Origin: Archivesica marissinica
Lineage: Eukaryota > Mollusca > Bivalvia > Venerida > Vesicomyidae
DNA: 64,000 bases
Assembly (NCBI GenBank): GCA_014843695.1
Contig: JABXNX010000073.1
Location: 1 to 64,000, forward strand
Direction of reading: 5' to 3'
Shown: one piece after another, positions 1 through 13,700 of the stretch
Position numbering within the stretch: the first letter of the stretch is position 1
Layout of the letters: every line of letters starts with the position of its first letter
Program-made: the position numbers and the translations under genes
The notes under the pieces: generated by a model
Database searches by the model: none
What the model saw: the letters and a program-made list of their open reading frames with translations, nothing else
Told to the model about the DNA's origin: nothing

Positions 1-1582
1 CACGGGTATCCACTTATACCACGGGTATCCACTTATACCACGGGTATCCACTTATACCACGGATATCCACTTATACCTGCTTATACCATGTGTATCCACT
101 TATACCATGGTTATCCACTTATACCACGGGTATCCACTTATACCATGGTTATCCACTTATACCACGGGTATCCACTTATACCACGGATATCCACTTATAC
201 CATGGTTATCCACTTATACCACGGGTATCCACTTATACCACGGTTATCCACTTATACCATGGGTATCCACTTATACCACGGGTATCCACTTATACCACGG
301 ATATCCACTTATACCACGGATATCCACTTATACCATGGGTATCCACTTATACCACGGATATCCACTTATACCATGGGTATCCACTTATACCACGGATATC
401 CACTTATACCATGGTTATCCACTTATACCATGGGTATCCACTTATACCATGGGTATCCACTTATACCATGGGTATCCACTTATACCACGGATATCCACTT
501 ATACCATGGGTATCCACTTATACCACGGGTATCCACTTATACCACGGATATCCACTTATACCGCTTATACCACGGGTATCCACTTATACCACGGTATCCA
601 TTATACTTATACCATGGGTATCCACTTATACCACGGGTATCCACTTATACCACGGATATCCACTTATACCATGGGTATCCACTTATACCACTGGTATCCA
701 CTTATACCATGGTTATCCACTTATACCATGGGTATCCACTTATACCATGGGTATCCACTTATACCACGGATATCCACTTATACCACGGATATCCACTTAT
801 ACCACGGATATCCACTTATACCACGGGTATCCACTTATACCATGGTTATCCACTTATACCACGGATATCCACTTATACCATGGTTATCCACTTATACCAC
901 GGATATCCACTTATACCACGGATATCCACTTATACCACAGATATCCACTTATACCATGGGTATCCACTTATACCACGGATATCCACTTATACCACGGATA
1001 TCCACTTATACCACGGGTATCCACTTATACCACGGGTATCCACTTATACCATGGATATCCACTTATACCATGGGTATCCACTTATACCACGGATATCCAC
1101 TTATACCACGGATATCCACTTATACCACGGGTATCCACTTATACCACGGATATCCACTTATACCCCTTATACCACGGGTATCCACTTATACCACGGATAT
1201 CCATTATACCCGCTTATACCATGGGTATCCACTTATACCACGGATATCCACTTATACCATGGGTATCCACTTATACCACTGGTATCCACTTATACCATGG
1301 ATATCCACTTATACCACGGGTATCCACTTATACCACGGTTATCCACTTATACCACGGTTATCCACTTATACCATGGTTATCCACTTATACCACGGGTATC
1401 CACTTATACCACGGGTATCCACTTATACCACGGGTATCCACTTATACCACGGGTATCCACTTATACCACGGATATCCACTTATACCACGGGTATCCACTT
1501 ATACCACGGATATCCATTATACTTATACCATGGGTATCCACTTATACCATGGGTATCCACTTATACCACGGATATCCACTTA

Positions 1583-2334
1583 TACCACGGATATCCACTT
1601 ATACCACGGGTATCCACTTATACCACGGGTATCCACTTATACCACGGTTATCCACTTATACCACGGTTATCCACTTATACCACGGTTATCCACTTATACC
1701 ACGGATATCCACTTATACCACGGTTATCCACTTATACCACAGTTATCCACTTATACCACAGTTATCCACTTACCATGGTTATCCACTTATACCACGGGTA
1801 TCCACTTATACCACGGGTATCCACTTATACCACGGGTATCCACTTATACAACGGTTATCCACTTATACCACGGTTATCCACTTATACCACGGATATCCAC
1901 TTATACCACGGTTATCCACTTATACCACAGTTATCTATTTATACCACAGTTATCCACTTACCATGGTTATCCACTTATACCACGGGTATCCACTTATACC
2001 ACGGGTATCCACTTATACCACGGGTATCCACTTATACCACGGTTATCCACTTATACCACGGTTATCCACTTATACCACGGATATCCACTTATACCACGGT
2101 TATCCACTTATACCACAGTTATCCATTTATACCACAGTTATCCACTTACCATGGTTATCCACTTATACCACGGGTATCTACTTATACCACGGGTATCCAC
2201 TTATACCACGGGTATCCACTTATACCACGGTTATCCACTTATACCACGGTTATCCACTTATACCACGGATATCCACTTATACCACGGTTATCCACTTATA
2301 CCACAGTTATCTATTTATACCACAGTTATCCACT
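1583..2334. repeat. 188-bp ten-monomer higher-order repeat, four copies
   Basis: A 17-bp monomer lacking two bases (CACTTACC instead of CACTTATACC) recurs with its TACC at 1771, 1959, 2147 and 2335, exactly 188 bp apart. Each unit is nine 19-bp monomers plus this 17-mer. Writing each monomer by its YR/D class, copies 2-4 read TG-T, CG-G, CG-G, CG-G, CG-T, CG-T, CG-A, CG-T, CA-T, CA-T. The first copy (1583-1770) differs in its first and fourth members. The second and fourth copies share a TCTATTT variant in the ninth monomer. After 2335 the order breaks down. This is a young local HOR, expanded by unequal exchange or slippage of a ten-monomer block. Confidence 0.93.
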
Positions 2335-2565
2335 TACCACGGTTATCCACTTATACCACGGTTATCCACTTATACCACGGATATCCACTTATACCACGGG
2401 TATCCACTTATACAATGGGTATCCACTTATACCACGGGTATCCACTTATACCACGGGTATCCACTTATACCACGGTTATCCACTTATACCACGGATATCC
2501 ACTTATACCACGGATATCCACTTATACCACGGGTATCTACTTATACCACGGGTATCCACTTATAC

Positions 2566-2595
2566 CACTGATATCCAATTATACCTGCTTATACC
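2566..2595. repeat. Recurrent marker: CACTGA monomer, CCAATT monomer, 10-bp truncated monomer
   Basis: First full example of a three-part marker: a CACTGATAT monomer, a CCAATTATAC monomer, then a monomer reduced to about 10 bp (CGCTTATACC or TGCTTATACC, a 9-bp deletion). It recurs throughout, for example near 3014, 5190, 6170, 8600, 9174, 14483, 17780, 22003, 24240, 26950, 30784, 34300, 38812, 43110, 47850, 53890 and, last, 63041-63070. The TGA in CACTGATAT ends many of the + strand open frames. The 9-bp loss is a multiple of three, so it does not disturb the open-frame cycle. The marker tracks higher-order repeat copies. Confidence 0.85.
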
Positions 2596-4284
2596 ATGGG
2601 TATCCACATATACCACGGGTATCCACTTATAACACGGATATCCACTTATACCCGCTTATACCATGGGTATCCACTTATACCTCGGATATTCACTTATACC
2701 ACGGATATTAATTTATACCACGGGTATCCACTTATACCATGGGTATCCACTTATACCACGGATATCCACTTATACCATGGGTATCCACTTATACGACAGA
2801 TATCCACTTAAACCATGGATATTCACTTATACCATGGGAATCCACTTATACCACGGATATCCACTTATACCACAGTTATCCACTTATACCATGGGTATCT
2901 ACTTATACCATGGGTATCCACTTATACCATGAGTATCCACTTATACCACGGGTATCCACTTATACCACAGATATTCACTTATACCCGCTTATACTACGGT
3001 TATCCACTTATACCACTGATATCCAATTATACCCGCTTATACCATGGGTATCCACTTATACCACGGATATCCACTTATACCATGGGTATCCACTTATGCC
3101 ACTGGTATCCACTTATACCATGGTTATCCACTTATACCATGGGTATCCACTTATACCATGGGTATCCACGTATACCATGGGTATCCACTTATACCACGGA
3201 TATCCACTTATACCACAGATATCCACTTAGACCATGGGTATCCACTTATACCACAGATATCCACTTAAACCATGGATTTCCACTTATACCATGGGAATCC
3301 ACTTATACCACGGATATCCACTTATACTACAGTTATCCACTTATACCATGGGTATCTACTTATACAACGGATATCCACTTATACCACGGGTATCCATTTA
3401 TACCACGGGTATCTACTTATACCATGGGTATCCACTTATACAATGAGTATCCACTTATACCACGGATATCCACTGATATCTACTTATACCACGGGTATCC
3501 ACTTATACCACAGATATCCACTTATACCCGCTTATACCACGGGTATCCACTTATACCACTGATATCAAATTATACCCGCTTATACCATGGGTACCCACTT
3601 ATACCACGGGTATCCACTTATACCATGGGTATCCACTTATACCACTGGTGTCCACTTATACCATGGTTATCCACTTATACTATGGGTATCCACTTATGCC
3701 ATGGTTATCCACTTATACCACGGATATCCACTTATACCACGGATATCCACTTATACCACGGATATTCACTTATACCACTCGTATCCACTTATACCATGGT
3801 TATCCACTTATACCACGGATATCCACTTATACAATGGTTATCCACTTATACCACGGATATCCACCTATACCACAGATATCCACTTATACCACAGATATCC
3901 ACTTATACCATGGGTATCCACTTATACCACAGATATCCACTTATACCACGGATATCCACTTATACCACGGGTATCCACTTATACCACGGGTATCCACTTA
4001 TACCACGGTTATCCACTTATACCACGGGTATCCACTTATACCACGGGTATCCACTTATACTACGGTTATCCCCTAATACCACGGATATCCACTTATACCA
4101 TGGGTATCCACTTATACCACAGATATCCACTTAAACCATGGATATCCACTTTTACCATGAGTATCCACTTATACCACGGATATCCACTTATACCATGGAT
4201 ATCCACTTATACGATAGTTATCCACTTATACCATGAGTATCCACTTATACGACAGATATCCACTTATACCACGGATATCCACTT

Positions 4285-4298
4285 ATAACCATGGTTAT
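4285..4298. repeat. 20-bp variant monomer with perfect 14-bp palindrome (first of about 32 copies)
   Basis: One extra A turns TTATACCATGGTTAT into TTATAACCATGGTTAT, giving the perfect palindrome ATAACCATGGTTAT and a 20-bp monomer. It also creates a TAA stop. Other copies start at 8035, 13127, 13831, 15020, 15192, 15574, 17507, 18554, 22138, 23615, 29738, 30290, 30481, 48200, 48696, 50330, 52020, 52649, 53201, 54446, 54580, 55209, 56194, 56986, 57519, 59322, 59494, 60617, 61558 and 61730. In most copies it is followed by CG-A, often with CCAATT, and then a CA-T or ACAACAGTT monomer. It is absent from about 30.5 to 48.2 kb, the zone of the 4.4-kb HOR. Confidence 0.88.
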
Positions 4299-7200
4299 CC
4301 ACTTATACCACGGATATCCAATTATACCACAGTTATCCACTTATACCATGGGTATCCACTTATACCATGAGTATCCACTTATACCACGGATATCCACTTA
4401 TACAACGGTTATCCACTTATACCACGGTTATCCACTTATACCACGGATATCCACTTATACCACGGTTATCCACTTATACTACAGTTATCTATTTATACCA
4501 CAGTTATCCACTTATACCATGGTTATCCACTTATACCACGGGTATCCACTTATACCACGGGTATCCACTTATACCACGGGTATCCACTTATACCACGGGT
4601 ATCCACTTATACAATGGGTATCCACTTATACCACGGGTATCCACTTATACCACGGGTATCCACTTATACCACGGTTATCCACTTATACCACGGATATCCA
4701 CTTATACCACGGATATCCACTTATACCACGGGTATCTACTTATACCACGGGTATCCACTTATACCACTGATACCTGCTTATACCATGGGTATCCACATAT
4801 ACCACGGGTATCCACTTATACCACGGATATCCACTTATACCCGCTTATACCATGGGTATCCACTTATACCACGGATATCCACTTATACCACGGATATCCA
4901 TTTATACCACGGGTATCCACTTATACCATGGGTATCCACTTATACCACGGATATCCACTTATAACATGGGTATCCACTTATACGACAGATATCCACTTAA
5001 ACCATGGATATCCACTTATACCATGGGAATCCACTTATACCACGGATATCCACAGTTATCCACTTATACCATGGGTATCTACTTATACCATGGGTATCCA
5101 CTTATACCATGAGTATCCACTTATACCACGGGTATCCACTTATACCACAGATATTCACTTATACCCGCTTATACCACGGGTATCCACTTATACCACTGAT
5201 ATCCAATTATACCCGCTTATACCATGGGTATCCACTTATACCACGGATATCCACTTATACCATGGGTATCCACTTATACCATGGTTATCCACTTATACCA
5301 TGGGTATCCACTTATACCATGGGTATCCACTTATACCATGGTTATCCACTTATACCACGGATATCCACTTATACCACTCGTATCCACTTATACCATGGTT
5401 ATCCACTTATACCACGGATATCCACTTATACCATGGTTATCCACTTTTACCACGGATATCCACTTATACCACAGATATCCACTTATACTATGGGTATCCA
5501 CTTATACCACATATATCCACTTATACCACGGATATCCACTTATACCACAGATATCCACTTAAACCATGGATATCCACTTATACCACAGATATCCACTTAT
5601 ACCACAGTTATCCACTTATACCATGTTTATCCACTTATACCACGGGTATCCACTTATACCACGGGTATCCACTTATACCACGGGTATCCACTTATACCAT
5701 GGGTATCCACTTATACCACGGGTATCCACTTATACCACGGGTATCCACTTATACTACGGTTATCCACTAATACCACGGATATCCACTTATACCACGGTTA
5801 TCCACTTATACCACAGTTATCTACTTATACCACAGTTATCCACTTATACTATGGTTATCCACTTATACCACGGGTATCCACTTATACCACGGGTATCCAC
5901 TTATACCATGGTTATCCACTTATACCACAGTTATCCATTTATACCACAGTTATCCACTTATACCATGGGTATCCACTTATACCACGGGTATCCACTTATA
6001 CTACAGTTATCTACTTATACCACTTATACCATGGTTATCCACTTATACCACGGGTATCCACTTATACTACGGGTATCCACTTATACCACGGGTATCTACT
6101 TATACCACGGGTATCCACTTATACTACAGATATCCACTTATACCCGCTTATACCACGGGTATCCACTTATACCACTGATATCCAATTATACCCGCTTATA
6201 CCATGGTTATCCACTTATACCATGGGTATCCACTTATACCACGGGTATCCACTTATACCATGGGTATCCACTTATACCACGGATATCCACTTATACCACG
6301 GTTATCCACTTATACCACGGATATCCACTTATACCACGGATATCCACTTATACCACGGGTATCCACTTATACCACGGGTATCCACTTATACCACGGGTAT
6401 CTACTTATACCACGGGTATCCACTTATACCACAGATATCCACTTATACCCGCTTATACCACGGGTATCCACGTATACCACTGATATCCAATTATACCCGC
6501 TTATACCATGGGTATCCACTTATACCACGGGTATCCACTTATACCACGGATATCCACTTATACCATGGGTATCCACTTATACCATGGGTATCCACTTATA
6601 CCATGGGTATCCACTTATACCACTGGTATCCACTTATACCATGGTTATCCACTTATACCATGGGTATCCACTTATACCCGCTTATACCATGGGTATCCAC
6701 TTATACCATGGGTATCCACTTATACCATGGGTATCCACTTATACCACGGGTATCCACTTATACCACGGGTATCCACTTATACCATGGGTATCCACTTATA
6801 CCACGGATATCCACTTATACCATGGGTATCCACTTATACCACGGGTATCCACTTATACCACGGATATCCACTTATACCACAGTTATCCACTTATACCACT
6901 GGTATCCACTTATACCATGGTTATCCACTTATACCATGGGTATCCACTTATACCCGCTTATACCATGGGTATCCACTTATACTACGGATATCCACTTATA
7001 CCACGGATATCCATTTATACGATGGGTATCCACTTATACGATGGGTATCCACTTATACCACGGATATCCACTTATACCACAGATATCCACTTATACCATG
7101 GGTATCCACTTATACCACAGATATCCACTTAAACCATGGCTATCCTCTTATACCATGGGAATCCACTTATACCACGGATATCCACTTATACCACAGTTAT

Positions 7201-8408
7201 CCACTTATACCATGGGTATCTACTTATACCACGGATATCCACTTATACCACGGGTATCCATTTATACCACGGGTATCTACTTATACCATGGGTATCCACT
7301 TATACCATGAGTATCCACTTATACCACGGATATCCACTTATACCACGGGTATCTACTTTTACCACGGGTATCCACTTATACTACAGATATACACTTATAC
7401 CCGATTATACTACGGGTATCCACTTATACCACTGATATCCAATTATACCCGCTTATACCATGGGTATCCACTTATACCATGGGTATCCACTTATACCACG
7501 GGTATCCACTTATACCACGGATATCCACTTATACCATGGGTATCCACTTATACCACTGGTATCCACTTATACCATGGTTATCCACTTATACCATGAGTAT
7601 CCACTTATACCACGGATATCCACTTATACTACGGGTATCCACTTATACCACAGATATCCACTTATACCCGATTATACTACGGGTATCCACTTATACCACT
7701 GATATCCAATTATACCCGCTTATACCATGGGTATCCACTTATACCACGGGTATCCACTTATACCACGGATATCCACTTATACCATGGGTATCCACTTATA
7801 CCACTGGTATCCACTTATACCATGGTTATCCACTTATACCATGGGTATCCACTTATACCATGGTTATCCACTTATACAACGGATATCCACTTATACCACG
7901 GATATCCACTTATACCACTCATACCATGGTTATCCACTTATATCACAGATATCCACTTATACCACAGATATCCACTTATACCATGGGTATCCACTTATAC
8001 GACAGATATCCACTTATACCACGGATATCCACTTATAACCATGGTTATCCACTTATACCACGGATATCCAATTATACCACAGTTATCCACTTATACCACA
8101 GTTATCTACTTATACCACAGTTATCCACTTATACCATGGTTATCCACTTATACCATGGGTATCCACTTATACCACGGGTATCCACTTATACCACGGATAT
8201 CCACTTATACCCGCTTATACCATGGTATCCACTTATACCACGGATATCCACTTATACCACGGATATCTACTTATACCACGGGTATCCACTTATACCATGG
8301 GTATCCACTTATACCATGGGTATCCACTTATACCACGGATATCCACTTATACCACGGATATCCACTTATACCATGGGTATCCACTTATACCACAGATATC
8401 CACTTATA

Positions 8409-9270
8409 CCATGGGAATCCACTTATACCACGGATATCCACTTATACCACAGTTATCCACTTATACCATGGGTATCTACTTATACCACGGGTATCCATTT
8501 ATACCACGGGTATCTACTTATACCACGGGTATCCATTTATACCACGGATATCCACTTATACAACGGGTATCTACTTATACCACGGGTATCCACTTATACC
8601 ACTGATATCCAATTATACTTGCTTATACCATGGGTATCCACTTATACCACGGGTATCCACTTATACCACGGATATCCACTTATACTCGCTTATACCATGG
8701 GTATCCACTTATACCACGGATATCCATTTATACCACGGGTATCCACTTATACCATGGGTATCCACTTATACTATGGGTATCCACTTATACCATGGGTATC
8801 CACTTATACCACGGATATCCACTTATACCACAGATATCCACTTATACCATGGGTATCCACTTATACCACAGATATCCACTTAAACCATGGATATCCACTT
8901 ATACCATGGGAATCCACTTATACCACGGATATCCACTTATACCACACTTATCCACTTATACCATGGGTATCTACTTATACCACGGATATCCACTTATACC
9001 ACGGGTATCCATTTATACAACGGATATCTACTTATACCATGGGTATCCACTTATACCATGAGTATCCACTTATACCACGGATATACCACGGGTATCTACT
9101 TATACCACGGGTATCCACTTATACCACAGATATCCACTTATACTCGCTTATACCACGGGTATCCACTTATACCACTGATATCCAATTATACCCGCTTATA
9201 CCATGGGTATCCACTTATACCACCGGTATCCACTTATACCACGGATATCCACTTATACCATGGGTATCCA
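8409..9270. repeat. Long-range duplicate of 27813-28692 (left copy)
   Basis: From the CATGGGAATCC monomer at 8409 onward, the order of rare variants matches 27813 onward at an offset of 19,404 bp. The offset becomes 19,423 after one extra 19-bp monomer in the right copy (near 28105-28140). Both copies share a private truncated monomer (CCACGGATATACCACGGG, at 9075 and 28498) and a TACTCGCTTATACC marker (9140 and 28563). Those shared derived changes make common ancestry much more likely than chance similarity within a satellite. Confidence 0.8.
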
Positions 9271-9958
9271 CTTATACCACTGGTATCCACTTATACCATG
9301 GTTATCCACTTATACCATGGGTATCCACTTATACCATGGTTATCCGCTTATACCACGGATATCCACTTATACCACGGATATCCACTTATACCACGGATAT
9401 CCACTTATACCACTCGTATCCACTTATACCATGGTTATCCACTTATACCACGGATATCCACTTATACCATGGTTATCCACTTATACCACGGATATCCACT
9501 TATACCACAGATATCCACTTATACCACAGATATCCACTTATACCATGGGTATCCACTTATACCACAGATATCCACTTATACCACGGATATCCACTTATAC
9601 CACGGGTATCCACTTATACCACGGGTATCCACTTATACCACGGTTATCCACTTATACCACGGGTATCCACTTATACCACGGGTATCCACTTATACCACGG
9701 TTATCCACTTATACCACGGATATCCACTTATACCATGGGTATCCACTTATACCACAGATATCCACTTATACCATGGATATCCACTTATACCATGGGTATC
9801 CACTTATACCACGGATATCCACTTATACCATGGATATCCACTTATACCACGGTTATCCACTTATACCATGGGTATCCACTTATACCACAGATATCCACTT
9901 ATACCACGGATATCCACTTATACCATGGTTATCCACTTATACCACGGATATCCACTTA

Positions 9959-10524
9959 TACCACAGTTATCCACTTATACCATGGGTATCCACTTATACC
10001 ATGAGTATCCACTTATACCACGGATATCCACTTATACCACGGTTATCCACTTATACCACGGTTATCCACTTATACCACGGATATCCACTTATACCACGGT
10101 TATCCACTTATACCACAGTTATCCACTTATACCACGGTTATCCACTTACCATGGTTATCCACTTATACCACGGGTATCCACTTATACCACGGGTATCCAC
10201 TTATACCACGGGTATCCACTTATACCACGGTTATCCACTTATACCACGGTTATCCACTTATACCACGGATATCCACTTATACCACGGTTATCCACTTATA
10301 CCACAGTTATCCACTTATACCACAGTTATCCACTTACCATGGTTATCCACTTATACCACGGGTATCCACTTATACCACGGGTATCCACTTATACCACGGG
10401 TATCCACTTATACCACGGTTATCCACTTATACCACGGTTATCCACTTATACCACGGATATCCACTTATACCACGGTTATCCACTTATACCACGGTTATCC
10501 ACTTATACCACAGTTATCCACTTA
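9959..10524. repeat. Second locus of the 188-bp ten-monomer HOR
   Basis: The same CACTTACC 17-mer reappears with TACC at 10147 and 10335, again 188 bp apart. The unit 10147-10334 has the same monomer-class order as the 1959-2146 unit. It is preceded by a diverged 188-bp relative (9959-10146) whose second half matches. It is followed by a 190-bp copy without the 2-bp deletion (10335-10524). Finding the same private deletion and order about 8.2-8.4 kb from the first locus means a block was copied over distance. A related deletion-free order is also visible near 4385-4600. Confidence 0.88.
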
Positions 10525-10599
10525 TACCACGGGTATCCACTTATACCACGGGTATCCACTTATACCACGGATATCCACTTATACCATGGGTATCCACTT

Positions 10600-10745
10600 A
10601 TACCACGGTATCCACTTATACCACGGATATCCACTTATACCACAGGGTATCCACTTATACCACGGATATCCACTTATACCACGGTTATCCATTATACCAC
10701 GGGTATCCACTTATACCATGGTTATCCACTTATACCATGGTATCC
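10600..10745. repeat. Cluster of off-length monomers
   Basis: Within about 150 bp there are 18-bp monomers (CCACGGTATCC, CCATGGTATCC), one 20-bp CCACAGGGTATCC and a CCATTATACC deletion. The 19-bp phase shifts several times, whereas flanking sequence keeps the period for kilobases. A smaller echo with two CCACGGTATCC and one CCATTATACC is at 11600-11635. Confidence 0.75.
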
Positions 10746-13700
10746 ACTTATACCACGGATATCCACTTATACCACGGGTATCCACTTATACCACGGATAT
10801 CCACTTATACCATGGGTATCCACTTATACCACGGATATCCACTTATACCATGGGTATCCACTTATACCACGGGTATCCACTTATACCACGGATATCCACT
10901 TATACCATGGGTATCCACTTATACCACTGGTATCCACTTATACCACTGGTATCCACTTATACCATGGTTATCCACTTATACCATGGGTATCCACTTATAC
11001 CACGGATATCCACTTATACCATGGGTATCCACTTATACCACGGATATCCACTTATACCACAGTTATCCACTTATACCACAGTTATCCACTTATACCACGG
11101 ATATCCACTTATACCATGGGTATCCACTTATACCACGGATATCCACTTATACCATGGGTATCCACTTATACCACGGATATCCACTTATACCACGGATATC
11201 CACTTATACCATGGGTATCCACTTATACCATGGGTATCCACTTATACCACGGATATCCACTTATACCATGGGTATCCACTTATACCACAGATATCCACTT
11301 ATACCATGGGTATCCACTTATACCACGGATATCCACTTATACCACAGTTATCCACTTATACCATGGGTATCCACTTATACCACGGGTATCCACTTATACC
11401 ACGGGTATCCACTTATACCACGGGTATCCACTTATACCACGGATATCCACTTATACCACGGGTATCTACTTATACCACGGGTATCCACTTATACCACTGA
11501 TATCCAATTATACCGCTTATACCATGGGTATCCACTTATACCACGGGTATCCACTTATACCACGGATATCCACTTATACCATGGGTATCCACTTATACCA
11601 CGGTATCCACTTATACCACGGTATCCATTATACCATGGGTATCCACTTATACCACGGATATCCACTTATACCATGGGTATCCACTTATACCACGGATATC
11701 CACTTATACCACGGGTATCCACTTATACCACAGATATCCACTTATACCACGGATATCCACTTATACCATGGTTATCCACTTATACCACGGATATCCACTT
11801 ATACCATGGGTATCCACTTATACCACGGATATCCACTTATACCACGGATATCCACTTATACCATGGGTATCCACTTATACCACAGATATCCACTTATACC
11901 ATGGATATCCACTTATACCATGAGTATCCACTTATACCACGGATATCCACTTATACCACGGATATCCACTTATACCACAGTTATCCACTTATACCACGGA
12001 TATCCACTTATACCACAGTTATCATTATACCATGAGTATCCACTTATACCACGGATATCCACTTATACCACGGATATCCACTTATACCACAGTTATCCAC
12101 TTATACTACAGATATCACTTATACATGAGTATCCACTTATACCGCGGATATCCACTTATACCATGGGTATCCACTTATACCATGGATATCCACTTATACG
12201 ATGGGTATCCACTTATACCACAGTTATCCACTTATACCACGGATATCCACTTATACCATGGGTATCTACTTATACCACGGATATCCACTTATACCACGGA
12301 TATCCACTTATACCATTGGTATCCACTTATAACACAGATATCCACTTATACCATGGGAATCCACTTATACCACGGATATCCACTTATACCACAGTTATCC
12401 ACTTATACCATGGGTATCTACTTATACCACGGGTATCCATTTATACCACGGGTATCTACTTATACCACAGTTATCCACTTATACCACTGGTATCCACTTA
12501 TACCATGGTTATCCACTTATACCACGGGTATCCACTTATACCACGGGTATCCACTTATACCACAGTTATCCACTTATACCACTGGTATCCACTTATACCA
12601 TGGTTATCCACTTATACCATGGGTATCCACTTATACCACGGATATCCACTTATACCATGGGTATCCACTTATACCACGGATATCCACTTATACCACAGTT
12701 ATCCACTTATACCACAGATATCCACTTATACCATGGGTATCCACTTATACCACGGATATCCACTTATACCATGGTTATCCACTTATACCATGGGTATCCA
12801 CTTATACCACGGATATCCACTTATACCATGGGTATCCACTTATACCACTGGTATCCACTTATACCACAGTTATCCACTTATACCACTGGTATCCACTTAT
12901 ACCATGGTTATCCACTTATACCATGGGTATCCACTTATACCATGGGTATCCACTTATACCACGGATATCCACTTATACCACGGATATCCACTTATACCAC
13001 AGTTATCCACTTATACCACGGATATCCACTTATACCACAGATATCCACTTATACCACAGATATCCACTTATACCATGGGTATCCACTTATACCACAGATA
13101 TCCACTTATACCACGGATATCCACTTATAACCATGGTTATCCACTTATACCACGGATATCCAATTATACCACAGTTATCCACTTATACCATGGGTATCCA
13201 CTTATACCATGAGTATCCACTTATACCACGGATATCCACTTATACCACAGATATCCACTTATACCATGGGTATCCACTTATACCACGGATATCCACTTAT
13301 ACCATGGATATCCACTTATACCACGGGTATCCACTTATACCATGGGTATCCACTTATACCACGGATATCCACTTATACCACGGATATCCACTTATACCAT
13401 AGGTATCCACTTATACCACTGGTATCCACTTATACCATGGTTATCCACTTATACCACGGATATCCACTTATACCATGGTTATCCACTTATACCATGGGTA
13501 TCCACTTATACCACGGATATCCACTTATACCATGAGTATCCACTTATACCACGGATATCCACTTATACCACGGTTATCCACTTATACCACGGTTATCCAC
13601 TTATACCACGGATATCCACTTATACCACGGATATCCACTTATACCATGGTTATCCACTTATACCACGGATATCCACTTATACCACAGATATCCACTTATA

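Noticed and set aside
2566..2595. CCAAT and TATA words in the CCAATTATAC marker as promoter elements
   Set aside because: They arise from one-base changes of the monomer and repeat dozens of times with no transcription unit nearby.
4285..4298. Palindromic ATAACCATGGTTAT as an operator or terminator hairpin
   Set aside because: No U-tract, promoter or gene accompanies any of the copies. It is best explained as a spread monomer variant.
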